Positions 43,836 to 52,939 are shown, numbered from the stretch's first letter. The stretch: 64,000 bases of DNA from Elusimicrobiaceae bacterium (GCA_017618215.1 JAFZUQ010000004.1:99312-163311), one strand, 5' to 3'. Made by a program: numbers and translations. Notes: generated by a model from the sequence alone, not told the origin.

Positions 43836-44972
43836 TTAGAAAATGGCTTTTACAAAAGCTCCGGCTCTACTATTAAAATAATGGATATCAGAACCAGCAT
43901 TTGAAGCACGATTACGATACTGATACCAAACACCTGCGCTTAACCATTCTTTAAACTGATAGCTAAATTCTGGGCGAACAGTATAAACATCATCGGATCT
44001 CTTAATACCGGCATTATTTGCTTTAGGATAAGAAAGATTCTCATATGCTAAAGTCAAAGCTGCTGTAAATTTATCCATAACTTTTTGAGAACCATATAAC
44101 TTAACACCGGTAGAAATGAAATAACGATTATACGTGTATAAAGTTTCTTCAAAATCTCTTGTACCACTTAAGCGGAGTAAATTCTTAGAAGTAGGTTCCC
44201 AAGTAATTGCGACATTATAACCTAATAAATCGCCATAATTATCATAGCCGGCTTTATCATGGTTATAATTTCTATAATTATAAGTGATTTTTGCTTCACC
44301 GGTTACCTTAGGGGCTAATTTTCCTTCAACACCTAAAGCAACTATACCACCGTTGGAATTATTTTCGTGATTAGTATTATAAGCTAAAGAAGTAAAGGTA
44401 TATTCTGCAAGCAAACTAGTTTTTTCTGAAACATTATAATAAATACCGGCACCGACATTAACTCTGTTTCTGTCTAATGCTGTAATCGGTCCACCCGTAG
44501 TGTATTTATTAATCTCATCGGAAACTTTAAAACCCAAACTTAATATGTTCTTAGCACTGGTTCTATAAGAAGCATAGACTTTGTTATTGATTCTTTGTTC
44601 TCTATCGGTAAGTTCTAAGTTGGCAGGATCTGAAGTGAGTAAAAAAGTATCACCTACTTTAAAAAGGTCATTACCGAATTCTGCGTTAACTAAAGCATCC
44701 CAAAAACCATTTTTATGATTGTGTTTTTGATAAGCATTATAACCGCCGACAGCAGTGAATTTCCCTTTCAAAGAACTGTTAGGAACTGTTAAATCATATA
44801 AGGCCCCGATTTTTGTGGAACTTATTGCAGAACCTGTTCTGTCTCCGTGGGTTAGATAAATATTATCATCATAACTTAAATCTTCTGAAGCCATAAATTT
44901 AAGCTCGGAAGCATTAAGCGTTAAAACTGTAGTACAAACAAAAACAAATGTTAAAAATATTAATTTTTTCAT
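43836..44972 (-). CDS. Outer-membrane beta-barrel protein (BBP2-like)
   Basis: A 378-residue protein with a signal peptide (LIFLTFVFVCTTVLTLNA). It begins SEDLSYDDNIYLTHGDR, a start common in the beta-barrel porin 2 type of proteins found near exopolysaccharide export genes. Regular amphipathic strands and a terminal Phe (AGAFVKAIF) support outer-membrane insertion. It is co-transcribed with the exported protein two bases upstream and convergent with the sugar transferase gene. A role in glycan export is inference from context. Confidence 0.72.
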   Translation of the reverse strand: MKKLIFLTFVFVCTTVLTLNASELKFMASEDLSYDDNIYLTHGDRTGSAISSTKIGALYDLTVPNSSLKGKFTAVGGYNAYQKHNHKNGFWDALVNAEFGNDLFKVGDTFLLTSDPANLELTDREQRINNKVYASYRTSAKNILSLGFKVSDEINKYTTGGPITALDRNRVNVGAGIYYNVSEKTSLLAEYTFTSLAYNTNHENNSNGGIVALGVEGKLAPKVTGEAKITYNYRNYNHDKAGYDNYGDLLGYNVAITWEPTSKNLLRLSGTRDFEETLYTYNRYFISTGVKLYGSQKVMDKFTAALTLAYENLSYPKANNAGIKRSDDVYTVRPEFSYQFKEWLSAGVWYQYRNRASNAGSDIHYFNSRAGAFVKAIF

Positions 44973-44974
44973 AA

Positions 44975-45580
44975 CTAGGCACCCTCAACTGAAGATTGGC
45001 TCAAATCAGCTCTTTCGATATCTTGCACCGCTTGTTGCGTAGCTACTTCGTTAACATAATCTGAAGTTTCAGGGAAATCTACAGTTTCATTAACCGTTTC
45101 ATTGGTAGCAGGTACTTTCGCAGCAAATTGTTTGTTAGTTGTTTTAACTGTTTTGTTTGCTCTATTTGCTCTGTCAGTATTAATTTTGTTAATACGGTTT
45201 GCCACAATACCATTATCATTTATCGTGGTTTCCCCTTTAATAGTCACGACCTTTAAAGTATCCGGAGAAACAGAAACTATAGTGCGGCCTTTAGAAGAAA
45301 TACTTTTACCGGCTATTTCAACATCTTTTAGATTAGTACCGGATACTAAAATCCTTCTTCCTGATTCATTTTCCTGAACTCCGACTCTCAATTTTTGGCC
45401 TTTAGGAACTGTTATTAGAACTCCGTCATAGAGAACCCTAGAAACTGTTTTCCCCAAGATAGTGACCCCTGTTCCTTTGTGATAAGTTGTTGTCTTGCCA
45501 TCCTGCAAAACAATAACTTGTGAAAAGGCTGTCATGGATATAAACAATCCCAAAACAGCGAACATTATCGTCTTTTTCAT
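44975..45580 (-). CDS. Exported protein of unknown function
   Basis: A 201-residue protein with a signal peptide (MKKTIMFAVLGLFISMTAFSQ). A beta-rich middle contains VLITVPKGQKLRVGV and ISSKGRTIVSVSPDTLKVV, loosely like FecR-type or adhesin strands. The C-terminus is hydrophilic and disordered, rich in Asn, Thr and Val. No family is recognised. It is the first gene of a two-gene operon with the barrel protein, with Shine-Dalgarno GGGAGGAG, and may be its periplasmic partner. Confidence 0.6.
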   Translation of the reverse strand: MKKTIMFAVLGLFISMTAFSQVIVLQDGKTTTYHKGTGVTILGKTVSRVLYDGVLITVPKGQKLRVGVQENESGRRILVSGTNLKDVEIAGKSISSKGRTIVSVSPDTLKVVTIKGETTINDNGIVANRINKINTDRANRANKTVKTTNKQFAAKVPATNETVNETVDFPETSDYVNEVATQQAVQDIERADLSQSSVEGA

Positions 45581-45610
45581 TACTCCTCCCTTTAATCCCC
45601 AACTACTTAT

Positions 45611-45619
45611 ATTTTACCA
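45611..45619 (-). promoter_or_regulatory. Extended -10 promoter of the exported-protein/barrel operon
   Basis: Minus strand TGGTAAAAT, about 30 bases before the ATG at 45580. Confidence 0.45.
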
Positions 45620-45657
45620 ATTAAATCAAACAAAGTAAACAAAATTGACTGTGTATT

Positions 45658-46818
45658 TCAATGTTCTTCTATAAAAGTACGGAAATCCAAGGTATTGTTT
45701 ATTTTTTTAAACAACCACCCTTTTTTTGTCTCATCATACAAAGAATTGATATCCTTAAAATTAGCTTTTAGTGCTTTGTCCAAGTATTTGTACATATTTT
45801 TCTTGTCGCGTTTCACAGTCCAAAAATATCCGGCATAATTTATAGCAGCGGCAGCAAGTGCCGGAGAATATTTTAAAGCGGATTCAAAATCTTCTTTAGC
45901 GTCTTTATACTTACCCATTTTCATATTAACATATCCCCTGTTATTGTATGATATTGCCCAAGTAGGATTAAGCGCCAAAGAAGAAGTATAATCTTTTTGA
46001 GCATTTTGCCAGTCTTCTAATTCCTCATAAATTAATCCTCGCCTATTATAATATGTATCTCGGGGGTTAATAGTGATTAATGAGGTATAGTCTTCTATTG
46101 CCTGCTCAAAAAGCGAAATTTCTTTAAAAGCTGCCGCGCGTAAAAGCAAAGCGGTTTCATTAGATGGATTTTTATTTATAACATGGCTCAGAAGTGAAAT
46201 AGCCTCATCATACATATCCCTATTTATTCTAATACGAGCAAGATACAAAGTAGCATCTTCATTAGCAGGATTTTGGTCAAGTAATTTTTTAAAAATATTT
46301 TCTGCGACATTATAGTTGTATAACTTGTAATTTGCACGTCCTTTTAAAAATAATGCTTTTTGCTTTAAAGATTTATCGGTAACTTTTTTGAGGTCAGCTA
46401 AAGAGGCTTTCATTTGCCCTAATTCTATGGAACATAATGCCCGATAATAATAAAATTTACTTTGTGTACTATTTAACTTTATGGCAGAATTAAAATCATT
46501 TTTGGCAGCAACATAGTTCTTCATATCCAAATAAGCAATCCCTCTGTCATAATACTTAAAAGCATCCTTTGGAGCCAGCTCTATGACTTTAGTATAGTCG
46601 GCGATCGCTTTTTTCATTTTGCCTTGCTCTTTATAAGCTTCAGCGCGTTTATGATAAGCTCCAACAAATTTTGGAGATTCATTAATTGCTTTTGTGTAAA
46701 GTTCTATGCGTTTTTTGAGATCTTTTTCTTGTAATGCATTTTGATAATATTGCTTTGCAGTTGTTCCCCAACAAGGCAATGTTATAAAAAACAATACGGT
46801 AAAAATTAAATATCTCAT
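45658..46818 (-). CDS. Exported TPR-repeat protein
   Basis: A 386-residue protein with a signal peptide (MRYLIFTVLFFITLPCWG) and about nine to ten tetratricopeptide repeats covering nearly the whole chain, for example KKAIADYTKVIELAPKD, WQNAQKDYTSSLALNPTW and YKDAKEDFESALKYSPAL. A Cys near the cleavage site (LPCWG) could mark a lipoprotein, though the lipobox is not clear. TPR proteins act as scaffolds. The start at 46818 makes an ATGA overlap with the preceding membrane protein and begins the signal peptide; an upstream ATG at 46833 adds only MAHNA. Last gene of the corA operon. Confidence 0.78.
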   Translation of the reverse strand: MRYLIFTVLFFITLPCWGTTAKQYYQNALQEKDLKKRIELYTKAINESPKFVGAYHKRAEAYKEQGKMKKAIADYTKVIELAPKDAFKYYDRGIAYLDMKNYVAAKNDFNSAIKLNSTQSKFYYYRALCSIELGQMKASLADLKKVTDKSLKQKALFLKGRANYKLYNYNVAENIFKKLLDQNPANEDATLYLARIRINRDMYDEAISLLSHVINKNPSNETALLLRAAAFKEISLFEQAIEDYTSLITINPRDTYYNRRGLIYEELEDWQNAQKDYTSSLALNPTWAISYNNRGYVNMKMGKYKDAKEDFESALKYSPALAAAAINYAGYFWTVKRDKKNMYKYLDKALKANFKDINSLYDETKKGWLFKKINNTLDFRTFIEEH

Positions 46819-47651
46819 TGCATTATGTGCCAAAATAAATATTGACTCAAAATAAGAAGTATACCTACGAGATAACCAATTACCAACATTATTTTAGCAA
46901 AAAGCCTTAAATTTAAAATAATTGCTATAAGCAAACTGAAACGAATTGATAATTTAGTAAAAAACTCTGCTTTATTACGTACTTTCTTAAAACTCTTGAC
47001 CATAATGTTTTTGGCTACAAACAATATGCCTCCCAAACAGGCTATTATAAATACTCCTGCGAAAGTTTTGGCAGCATACTTGCGAACATTCTTCGAGAGA
47101 TCTTCAAAAGTCCTTTTTATGGTTTCCACTAAACTACTTTGTTCCAAATTATCTGCGAATTTATCAACCTTGCTTTCAATTGAATTTTTAACTCTCAAGA
47201 CAATTTTTTTAACGCTATCACCCAAAGAAGAAGAAACAGATAAAATCGTATACAAAAGTGCCATAAATATTCCGTAAAATAATCCTACACAACCATAAAA
47301 ACCGAATATCAAAAAGGCAACTAATACTAAATACCACATAGGGTATGCCATGCCTAAAAAGAATTCCGTAAAGATAATATAGCTACCTGTTAACAAGAGG
47401 CCTGCTGACAGTAAAATCCAAAATATTAATAAAAGCAAACTTTTTTTAATTAATTGTTGGAAAGTATTGACCAAAGCCTCTGCTACGGGACTATTATGCC
47501 GCTGGATAGACTTACGGACAATTACTTTTTTAGGTTGTACAGTTTGAATTTCTTGCTTTATCTTCGGCTCTTGTATTTTTGCCGGTAAAGTATTTACTTT
47601 TTTCGTTTTAACTTCTTTTCTTTTGCGAATTTTTTTTACTTTTTCTTCCAT
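46815..47651 (-). CDS. Membrane protein of unknown function in the corA operon
   Basis: A 278-residue protein. The first 60 residues are strongly basic (KVKKIRKRKEVKTKKV) and probably disordered and cytoplasmic. Two to three membrane helices follow (about 70-150, with ILLSAGLLLTGSYIIF and FLIFGFYGCVGLFYGIF), then an amphipathic charged segment and two to three more helices near the C-terminus. No family is recognised. The start at 47651 has AAGGGGA upstream. It lies between a Cys/His mini-protein and the TPR protein and overlaps the latter by four bases. Confidence 0.6.
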   Translation of the reverse strand: MEEKVKKIRKRKEVKTKKVNTLPAKIQEPKIKQEIQTVQPKKVIVRKSIQRHNSPVAEALVNTFQQLIKKSLLLLIFWILLSAGLLLTGSYIIFTEFFLGMAYPMWYLVLVAFLIFGFYGCVGLFYGIFMALLYTILSVSSSLGDSVKKIVLRVKNSIESKVDKFADNLEQSSLVETIKRTFEDLSKNVRKYAAKTFAGVFIIACLGGILFVAKNIMVKSFKKVRNKAEFFTKLSIRFSLLIAIILNLRLFAKIMLVIGYLVGILLILSQYLFWHIMQ

Positions 47652-47659
47652 AATTCCCC

Positions 47660-47788
47660 TTAATGATGATGGCAACAACAGTCCCCACAACACGTATGAT
47701 TTTGTGCCTTCACAGTAGTTGCCCTATCTGATATTTTTACTAATTTTCCTGTTTTTTTATCAATTATATACGTTCCCGTGTTTGACAT
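47660..47788 (-). CDS. 42-residue mini-protein with Cys/His-rich metal-binding tail
   Basis: A complete frame of 42 codons from ATG 47788 to TAA 47660. It starts one base after the corA stop and ends eight bases before the next gene, whose ribosome binding site overlaps its stop. A ribosome binding site AGGAAG lies seven bases upstream. The body YIIDKKTGKLVKISDRA looks like a small beta element. The C-terminus HTCCGDCCCHHH has five Cys and four His in 12 residues, a clear metal-binding tail. Standard gene finders could miss it. Position beside a CorA-type transporter suggests metal handling. Confidence 0.65.
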   Translation of the reverse strand: MSNTGTYIIDKKTGKLVKISDRATTVKAQNHTCCGDCCCHHH

Positions 47789-47789
47789 T

Positions 47790-48713
47790 TTACCACTTCC
47801 TATATTTCCAATACATTACTGCTACCCAAACTGAAAGTACCGCCAACCCCATAATCATTAAAAATGCTTGCGGATGTTTTTGCAAGGGTATTGCAACGTT
47901 CATGGAAAATGCACTTACTACGAAAGTTGGCACCATTATCCATATGGTAATGGTATTTAATTTTTTAACTAGCAAATTTAAGTTGTTATTAACAATAGAG
48001 GCACGTGCATCCATCATGCTAGCCAAAATGTTTGAATAAATTTCCGCTTGTTTTTGTGATTGTGTGTTTTCAACAATAATATCATCAAGCATCTCTTTAT
48101 TTTGTTCACTTAACCCAATCCTGTTACTGAAGTTGCGCAATTTTTCAAACACAAAACCATTTGCCGTAATAGCACTTGCATAGTAAACCAAACTTTTTTC
48201 CAAACTAAAAAGGTTTAAGAGATATTTGTTATCCATAGATTGTGTCATTTTATCTTCTATCTCTTCAGTAATCATATTTATGACACGCAAATGTTCAAGA
48301 TAGTGGGAAATGGCATTATAAATAATTTTCAAAAATACTTCATCCAAATCAGCTACCGTATTAAAACGTTTTCCGATAAACAAGGGTATTTCTTCAGGTA
48401 AAACTATAACAAGTTTGTCTTTGTATAAAAAGAGTCCCATTGACGCTACTCTAAAAACGAGTTGATCTTTACCGGAATAATTACGAGGGCGATTTAAAAT
48501 CAAGGCGGTATGATCAGGTTCTGTTTCAAGACGGGGAAGCTCTTCCGGATCCATAGCAGATGCAAGGGTGTGTTCGTCAATTTTAAGCACATCTATTAAA
48601 TATTTTTGTTCATCTGCAGACGGATTTACGAAAAGCAAAATCCCAGCTTGTTCAGGGGCAAGGGAATTCTCTTCCTCTATTTTATTATTTTTTATAATGT
48701 ATTTTTTAAGCAT
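47790..48713 (-). CDS. CorA-family divalent metal transporter with variant signature
   Basis: A 307-residue member of the CorA family: a long cytoplasmic alpha/beta funnel, a stalk helix (about 195-250) and two C-terminal membrane helices ending in a basic tail (WKYRKW). The selectivity signature after the first helix reads FSMNV rather than the canonical YGMNF/GMN, so the Gly is Ser. CorA proteins carry Mg, Co or Ni; the altered signature makes the ion uncertain. First gene of an operon with the Cys/His mini-protein, a membrane protein and a TPR protein. Confidence 0.85.
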   Translation of the reverse strand: MLKKYIIKNNKIEEENSLAPEQAGILLFVNPSADEQKYLIDVLKIDEHTLASAMDPEELPRLETEPDHTALILNRPRNYSGKDQLVFRVASMGLFLYKDKLVIVLPEEIPLFIGKRFNTVADLDEVFLKIIYNAISHYLEHLRVINMITEEIEDKMTQSMDNKYLLNLFSLEKSLVYYASAITANGFVFEKLRNFSNRIGLSEQNKEMLDDIIVENTQSQKQAEIYSNILASMMDARASIVNNNLNLLVKKLNTITIWIMVPTFVVSAFSMNVAIPLQKHPQAFLMIMGLAVLSVWVAVMYWKYRKW

Positions 48714-48820
48714 AAGCGCACCTGATTATTTACTTAAATTAAACATTTATACTCTACTTAGTATTTTATATAATTTATAGAGCATTGTACACAAAAATTT
48801 TATCATTTAAAGAGGCCTAA

Positions 48821-49537
48821 ATGTTATACTCAAAGAAAAACAAATTAAAATTAAAACCTTTCTTCACGGCAAAGGACTTTCTGGAAGGTAAAAAAACTTT
48901 TTTTAAATTTCCCAAAACCGTAATTTTAATGCCCTCGGCAGACATGACTAATTTTTTAAAAGGACATATAAAGAGACATTACAATTTATTTTCAAGCATT
49001 GATTTATTAAGTAACAATATTGCGGTGGTACACAATTTTTCTATCGGTGCACCTTTGGCTGTATTTATTGCAGAACAACTCGCCGAACTTGGGGTCGAAA
49101 ATATTATTTTAATAGGCATTGCCGGAGGCATAGGTAAAGATTTAAATTTACATGAAAAAGTTCTTTGCACAGGTGCTTTCGCTGATGAAGGCACAAGTCG
49201 CCATTATGTAAGTGAAACTTTAGTTAAACCTTCAAAAGAATTGACTGCAAAACTTAGAGACTTAACCGAAATCAAAGGCTACACCTGGACTATTGACGCG
49301 ATATTTTGCGAAACAAAACAAGAAGTCTTATTTTATGAAAAACAAGGCGCACAAACTGTGGAAATGGAAGCTGCCGGAGTTTTTGCTTTCGCCAAAAAAC
49401 GTGGACTTAAAGCCGCCGGAGTTTTCGTAATCAGCGATCTATTAAACTCAAAAAAATGGGATGCTATACCAAACCGTAAAAAAAGCGCACAAACACTAGC
49501 GAAACTAATGTTTAATATCGCCAAAAAATTTGCTTGA
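48821..49537 (+). CDS. Nucleoside phosphorylase family protein
   Basis: A 238-residue PNP/UDP phosphorylase fold. Phosphate and ribose motifs are seen in VVHNFSIGAPLAV and LIGIAGGIGKDL; the catalytic region has VEMEAAGVFAFAKKRGLKAAG and VISDLL. The conserved Met-Glu in VEMEAAG contacts the ribose. It resembles uridine phosphorylase more than hexameric PNP, but substrate choice cannot be settled. Shine-Dalgarno AGAGG precedes the ATG. It complements the apt and guaC salvage genes. Confidence 0.82.
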   Translation: MLYSKKNKLKLKPFFTAKDFLEGKKTFFKFPKTVILMPSADMTNFLKGHIKRHYNLFSSIDLLSNNIAVVHNFSIGAPLAVFIAEQLAELGVENIILIGIAGGIGKDLNLHEKVLCTGAFADEGTSRHYVSETLVKPSKELTAKLRDLTEIKGYTWTIDAIFCETKQEVLFYEKQGAQTVEMEAAGVFAFAKKRGLKAAGVFVISDLLNSKKWDAIPNRKKSAQTLAKLMFNIAKKFA

Positions 49538-49545
49538 TATAAAAT

Positions 49546-50997
49546 TTATTTTTTTAATTCGCAGGCTTCAAGGAGTTTCCAAAACTCTTCAACGGTTTGT
49601 ATGCGGTCTTCTTCTTTTTGAGCCAAAGCTTTAATAAGCAAGTCATCTAATTCCTTAGGATATCTGGGATTTATTTTCGAAGGCTTAACTATCTCTTTGC
49701 TGTTCAAATTATATCCTTTAACACCCCAAGGAACAACCCCGATTAATGCTTCATACAAACATACCCCAAGGGAAAATATATCAGATTGTTTTGATGTATA
49801 TCCTTTTTGTTGTTCAGGAGACATGTATGCCGGAGTCCCCGCTACAGAGTAATTTTCTTTATCCTTTTTTTCTTTAACTATTTTTTGCGCTACACCAAAA
49901 TCCATGACTTTGGCAGGACCGAAATCTGAAATCATAATATTTCCCGGTTTAAGATCGCAATGTACTATATCTAAGGAATGTGCGTAAGAAAGACCATCAC
50001 ATACGGAATGAAATATTTCTTTGATTTCTTTAAAGGGAATATAATTATCAATATCCAAGCGGGTTTCTAAAGTTTGCCCTTCCACATACTCAAAAACCAA
50101 ATATAAACTGGTAGTTGTTTCTATAACCGTATAAATTTCTACTATTGATGGATGCCTTAACATTGCAACCGTACGCGCTTCGGATAAAAATTGTTCTCTA
50201 AATGCTCCGTTTTTTAAAAGTTCCGGTCTTATACGTTTTACTGCTACTTTACGTTTTAAAGTATTGTCATAAGCTTCATAAACTTTACCCATCCCTCCTT
50301 CGCCGATAAGACGTATAAAGTTGTATTGTTCTTTAATGTTATATTCTTTTAAACGACGTCCTTGGTTATCAACATATTCCGGCTTTCTATAACGCAAAAA
50401 TATAAGAATCAAAAAAGCAATGGTAACTATAATTATATATTTGACAAACCATTTAGGAAGCCCTTTTTCTTCTTTTTTGGAATCCCGTATATTTTGCGGT
50501 TTTGTATAAATATTTTTTCTTACCTGTTTTGCACGCTCGGATTTAGGATTAAGAGATATAGCAGTTTCAATATCTTTTGTCGCTAAAGAAACTTTTTTAT
50601 TTTTAAAGTAACAATTAGCGCGTGTTATATATGGTTCTACTGCTGAAGGTGCTATAAAAATTGCCTTGGAAGCACAATAAATAGCATTATCACAATCTCC
50701 TAATTTTTCATAGGCCAAAGACTGAAAATTATATAAACGAACATCTATAAATCCTTCTTTTATAAGGGCATCGGACAGGCTTATTACCTTGTTGTAATTT
50801 TCATTTTTTAAAGCTATTTCTATTTCAGTTAAACTGTTTTCCAATAAATCTAATTTTTGGCGCTCATTAACCCCGGAAACAGGGGCACTTTCGGTATAAA
50901 TACCATCCACAAATAAAGGGGACTTTTGTGCAAAAGAAGCACAAAAAAGAAAACAAAAAAGTATTGCAAAATAAACAACGTTACGTTTTATTCCCAT
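49546..50997 (-). CDS. Membrane Ser/Thr protein kinase with extracytoplasmic TPR domain
   Basis: A 483-residue PknB-type kinase with reversed architecture. An N-terminal signal-like helix (VVYFAILFCFLFCASFA) is followed by TPR-like repeats (about 45-160), then a membrane helix (about 185-203, YIIIVTIAFLILIFL) and a cytoplasmic kinase domain to the C-terminus. Kinase motifs: GEGGMGKVY, VAVKRI (ATP Lys), HCDLKPGNIMI (catalytic Asp, Cys instead of Arg in HRD), DFG, and GTPAYMSPEQ. A periplasmic scaffold domain sensing an envelope cue is likely. An A/T-rich -10-like sequence lies just before the ATG and no Shine-Dalgarno is visible. Confidence 0.9.
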   Translation of the reverse strand: MGIKRNVVYFAILFCFLFCASFAQKSPLFVDGIYTESAPVSGVNERQKLDLLENSLTEIEIALKNENYNKVISLSDALIKEGFIDVRLYNFQSLAYEKLGDCDNAIYCASKAIFIAPSAVEPYITRANCYFKNKKVSLATKDIETAISLNPKSERAKQVRKNIYTKPQNIRDSKKEEKGLPKWFVKYIIIVTIAFLILIFLRYRKPEYVDNQGRRLKEYNIKEQYNFIRLIGEGGMGKVYEAYDNTLKRKVAVKRIRPELLKNGAFREQFLSEARTVAMLRHPSIVEIYTVIETTTSLYLVFEYVEGQTLETRLDIDNYIPFKEIKEIFHSVCDGLSYAHSLDIVHCDLKPGNIMISDFGPAKVMDFGVAQKIVKEKKDKENYSVAGTPAYMSPEQQKGYTSKQSDIFSLGVCLYEALIGVVPWGVKGYNLNSKEIVKPSKINPRYPKELDDLLIKALAQKEEDRIQTVEEFWKLLEACELKK

Positions 50998-51042
50998 ATA
51001 GATATGATATTATAAATATTTGCTAAACTCAAGTGTTAATGA

Positions 51043-51558
51043 CTATAAATCAAATAATTCGAGTTGTTTCGATTCTTCTTTTGAATTTGTAACTTTTAAA
51101 TTTTTAAGGCCGGTGTCTTGAAATAAATTATACAAATGCCCATTTGGAAATTTATTTTTCTTTCCAATGTCCATAGTTAAATTACAAATCTCATCAGCTT
51201 CCGAGTTGCCCTCGCGTAAAGTATGAACTAAAGTAACCTTTTTAAATCTTTTGGTCAAAATTTTAATTTCTTCCATTAAAATTTTTAAATCCGAGTTCTT
51301 TATTTTATAAACACCATTAAATTGTTTAACCAAGAGTTCGGAGTCCGAAGTAATTTTTAAAATATTTCCGCCGATTTCAGCCGCGGAAGTCAAGGCAAGT
51401 TTCAGCGCATTATATTCCGCCTGATTATTAGTACATTTTGCAAAAAACAAACCTCGTTTTAGCAATATTTTACCCTGTTCATTCTTTATTATGACACCGC
51501 TTGCACCAATGCCGGGGTTTCCACGGCTACCACCGTCAATATTTATTATTAAAAGCAT
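51043..51558 (-). CDS. RNase HI-like ribonuclease
   Basis: A 171-residue RNase H fold protein. Catalytic carboxylates are visible: Asp in INIDGGSRGNPG, Glu in NNQAEYNAL, Asp in TSDSELLVKQFNG and Asp in GNSEADEICN. This RVT_3-type form lacks the basic handle of E. coli RnhA and has a C-terminal extension of about 35 residues. It would remove RNA from RNA-DNA hybrids. It follows the helicase gene by one base, so the two may act together on hybrids or RNA. Confidence 0.88.
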   Translation of the reverse strand: MLLIINIDGGSRGNPGIGASGVIIKNEQGKILLKRGLFFAKCTNNQAEYNALKLALTSAAEIGGNILKITSDSELLVKQFNGVYKIKNSDLKILMEEIKILTKRFKKVTLVHTLREGNSEADEICNLTMDIGKKNKFPNGHLYNLFQDTGLKNLKVTNSKEESKQLELFDL

Positions 51559-51559
51559 A

Positions 51560-52654
51560 TTAATTATTTAAAAACTCCTTAATTTTTTTCCAATCTGCCC
51601 TATCAGAACGCGCAATCAAAGTATAGGAAACACCTTTATTTTTATAACGTCCGCTACGCCCTATTCTATGTACATACTCTTCCGGGTTTTGCGGAAGTTC
51701 ATAATTTATCACACAATATATTGCAGGTATATCAAGGCCACGGGCAGCAAGATCAGTTGCAATCATAATTTGTGTTAAACCTTGACGAAAATCAAGTAAA
51801 TTTTTATCCCTAATTTTTTGCTGTAAACCACCATGCATGGTAATAACTGAAAACCCTTTCCTTTTTAAATAAATAGAAATTTCATTCGCTGCACGTTGCG
51901 TTTTGACAAAAACCAAAATTTGTTTTCCGGTTTTGCTCTGTTCCTGTAGAAGTTCGGTTAATTTTTTTAATTTTTCATTACCTTCTATCTTAATAATTTT
52001 TTGAGTTATATTTTGATTAGGTTTATTGACTTCTTCAGCAAAAATTTTGACTGGATTATTTAAATATTTTTCCGCTAATTTTAAAACGCGTTTTGGGTAA
52101 GTAGCGGAAAACATCATACTTTGTTTCTTTATCGGCAAACGGTTAAAAATATCTTCAATTTGTTCCCTAAAACCAAGCTCAAGCATTTTATCCATTTCGT
52201 CCCAAACAACAAATCCAAAATCTTCAATACCGAAAGTTTTGCGTTTTATGTGGTCGTTTAATCTACCTGGAGTCGCAATAACAAATTGTGGCTTTTGTTT
52301 AAGTTTACGAAGTTGGCCTTGCATATTTTTACCACCTACAATTAAAGCAGTTTGCATAAAAGTATCTTGTATCGCTTCTTTTATAACTGTCTGTATTTGT
52401 TGTGCAAGCTCACGTGTGGGGGCAATAATTAAGGCGCGTGCAGTATCTTTTTTTGAAAGTAAATCTGCTAGAGGCAAGGCATAAGCCGCAGTTTTACCGC
52501 TACCTGTCGGGGCTGCTGCCATAATATCCTTCCCCTGCAAAATTGAAGGAATAGCCTCTGCTTGAACTTGAGTCGGTACGGTATAATTTAATTTTTTTAT
52601 TATTTTTAAACGCACAGAAGTAAGCCCAAGCGCAAAAAAAGTATTATTGGTCAT
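51560..52654 (-). CDS. DEAD-box RNA helicase with DEMD motif
   Basis: A 364-residue helicase core with almost no extension. Motifs in order: the Q motif near the start (LNYTVPTQVQAEAIP), AAPTGSGKT, IIAPTRELA, ATPGRL, DEMD (Met for Ala in motif II), SAT in MFSATYP, then MIATDLAARGLDIPA and YVHRIGRSGR. RhlE-like. Likely cytoplasmic RNA remodelling. Co-transcribed with the RNase H gene downstream and a small unknown gene upstream. Confidence 0.93.
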   Translation of the reverse strand: MTNNTFFALGLTSVRLKIIKKLNYTVPTQVQAEAIPSILQGKDIMAAAPTGSGKTAAYALPLADLLSKKDTARALIIAPTRELAQQIQTVIKEAIQDTFMQTALIVGGKNMQGQLRKLKQKPQFVIATPGRLNDHIKRKTFGIEDFGFVVWDEMDKMLELGFREQIEDIFNRLPIKKQSMMFSATYPKRVLKLAEKYLNNPVKIFAEEVNKPNQNITQKIIKIEGNEKLKKLTELLQEQSKTGKQILVFVKTQRAANEISIYLKRKGFSVITMHGGLQQKIRDKNLLDFRQGLTQIMIATDLAARGLDIPAIYCVINYELPQNPEEYVHRIGRSGRYKNKGVSYTLIARSDRADWKKIKEFLNN

Positions 52655-52663
52655 GACGAACTT

Positions 52664-52939
52664 TTATTTGCTAGGATAGAAATAAACATCGAGTTTAGTA
52701 AATACTATACCGGCTTTTGCCAATTTATCTTTATTAATATCCCAGTATTTACACTTTAACATATTCGCTAACTGTTCTACTGTGATTTTAAGAGTTTGAC
52801 ATACAATAGTCGGAGTATAATCTTTACCTGCTACACTTTTAGGGCTCGCCGTATCTCCCAAATAAAAGGAGTGTTCCATATACCGAACACCTAAATAATT
52901 GAACTCGAAATTGCAAAGTATTTTTTTTAGCTTTGACAT
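52664..52939 (-). CDS. Small protein of unknown function
   Basis: A 91-residue protein, not recognised. The C-terminal half looks folded (VCQTLKITVEQLANMLKCKY, possibly a short helix-turn-helix-like or KH-like segment, then TKLDVYFYPSK). A shorter form from an internal Met at residue 21 is possible. It is first in a likely operon with the helicase and RNase H genes, and has an extended -10 promoter about 30 bases upstream. Confidence 0.55.
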   Translation of the reverse strand: MSKLKKILCNFEFNYLGVRYMEHSFYLGDTASPKSVAGKDYTPTIVCQTLKITVEQLANMLKCKYWDINKDKLAKAGIVFTKLDVYFYPSK

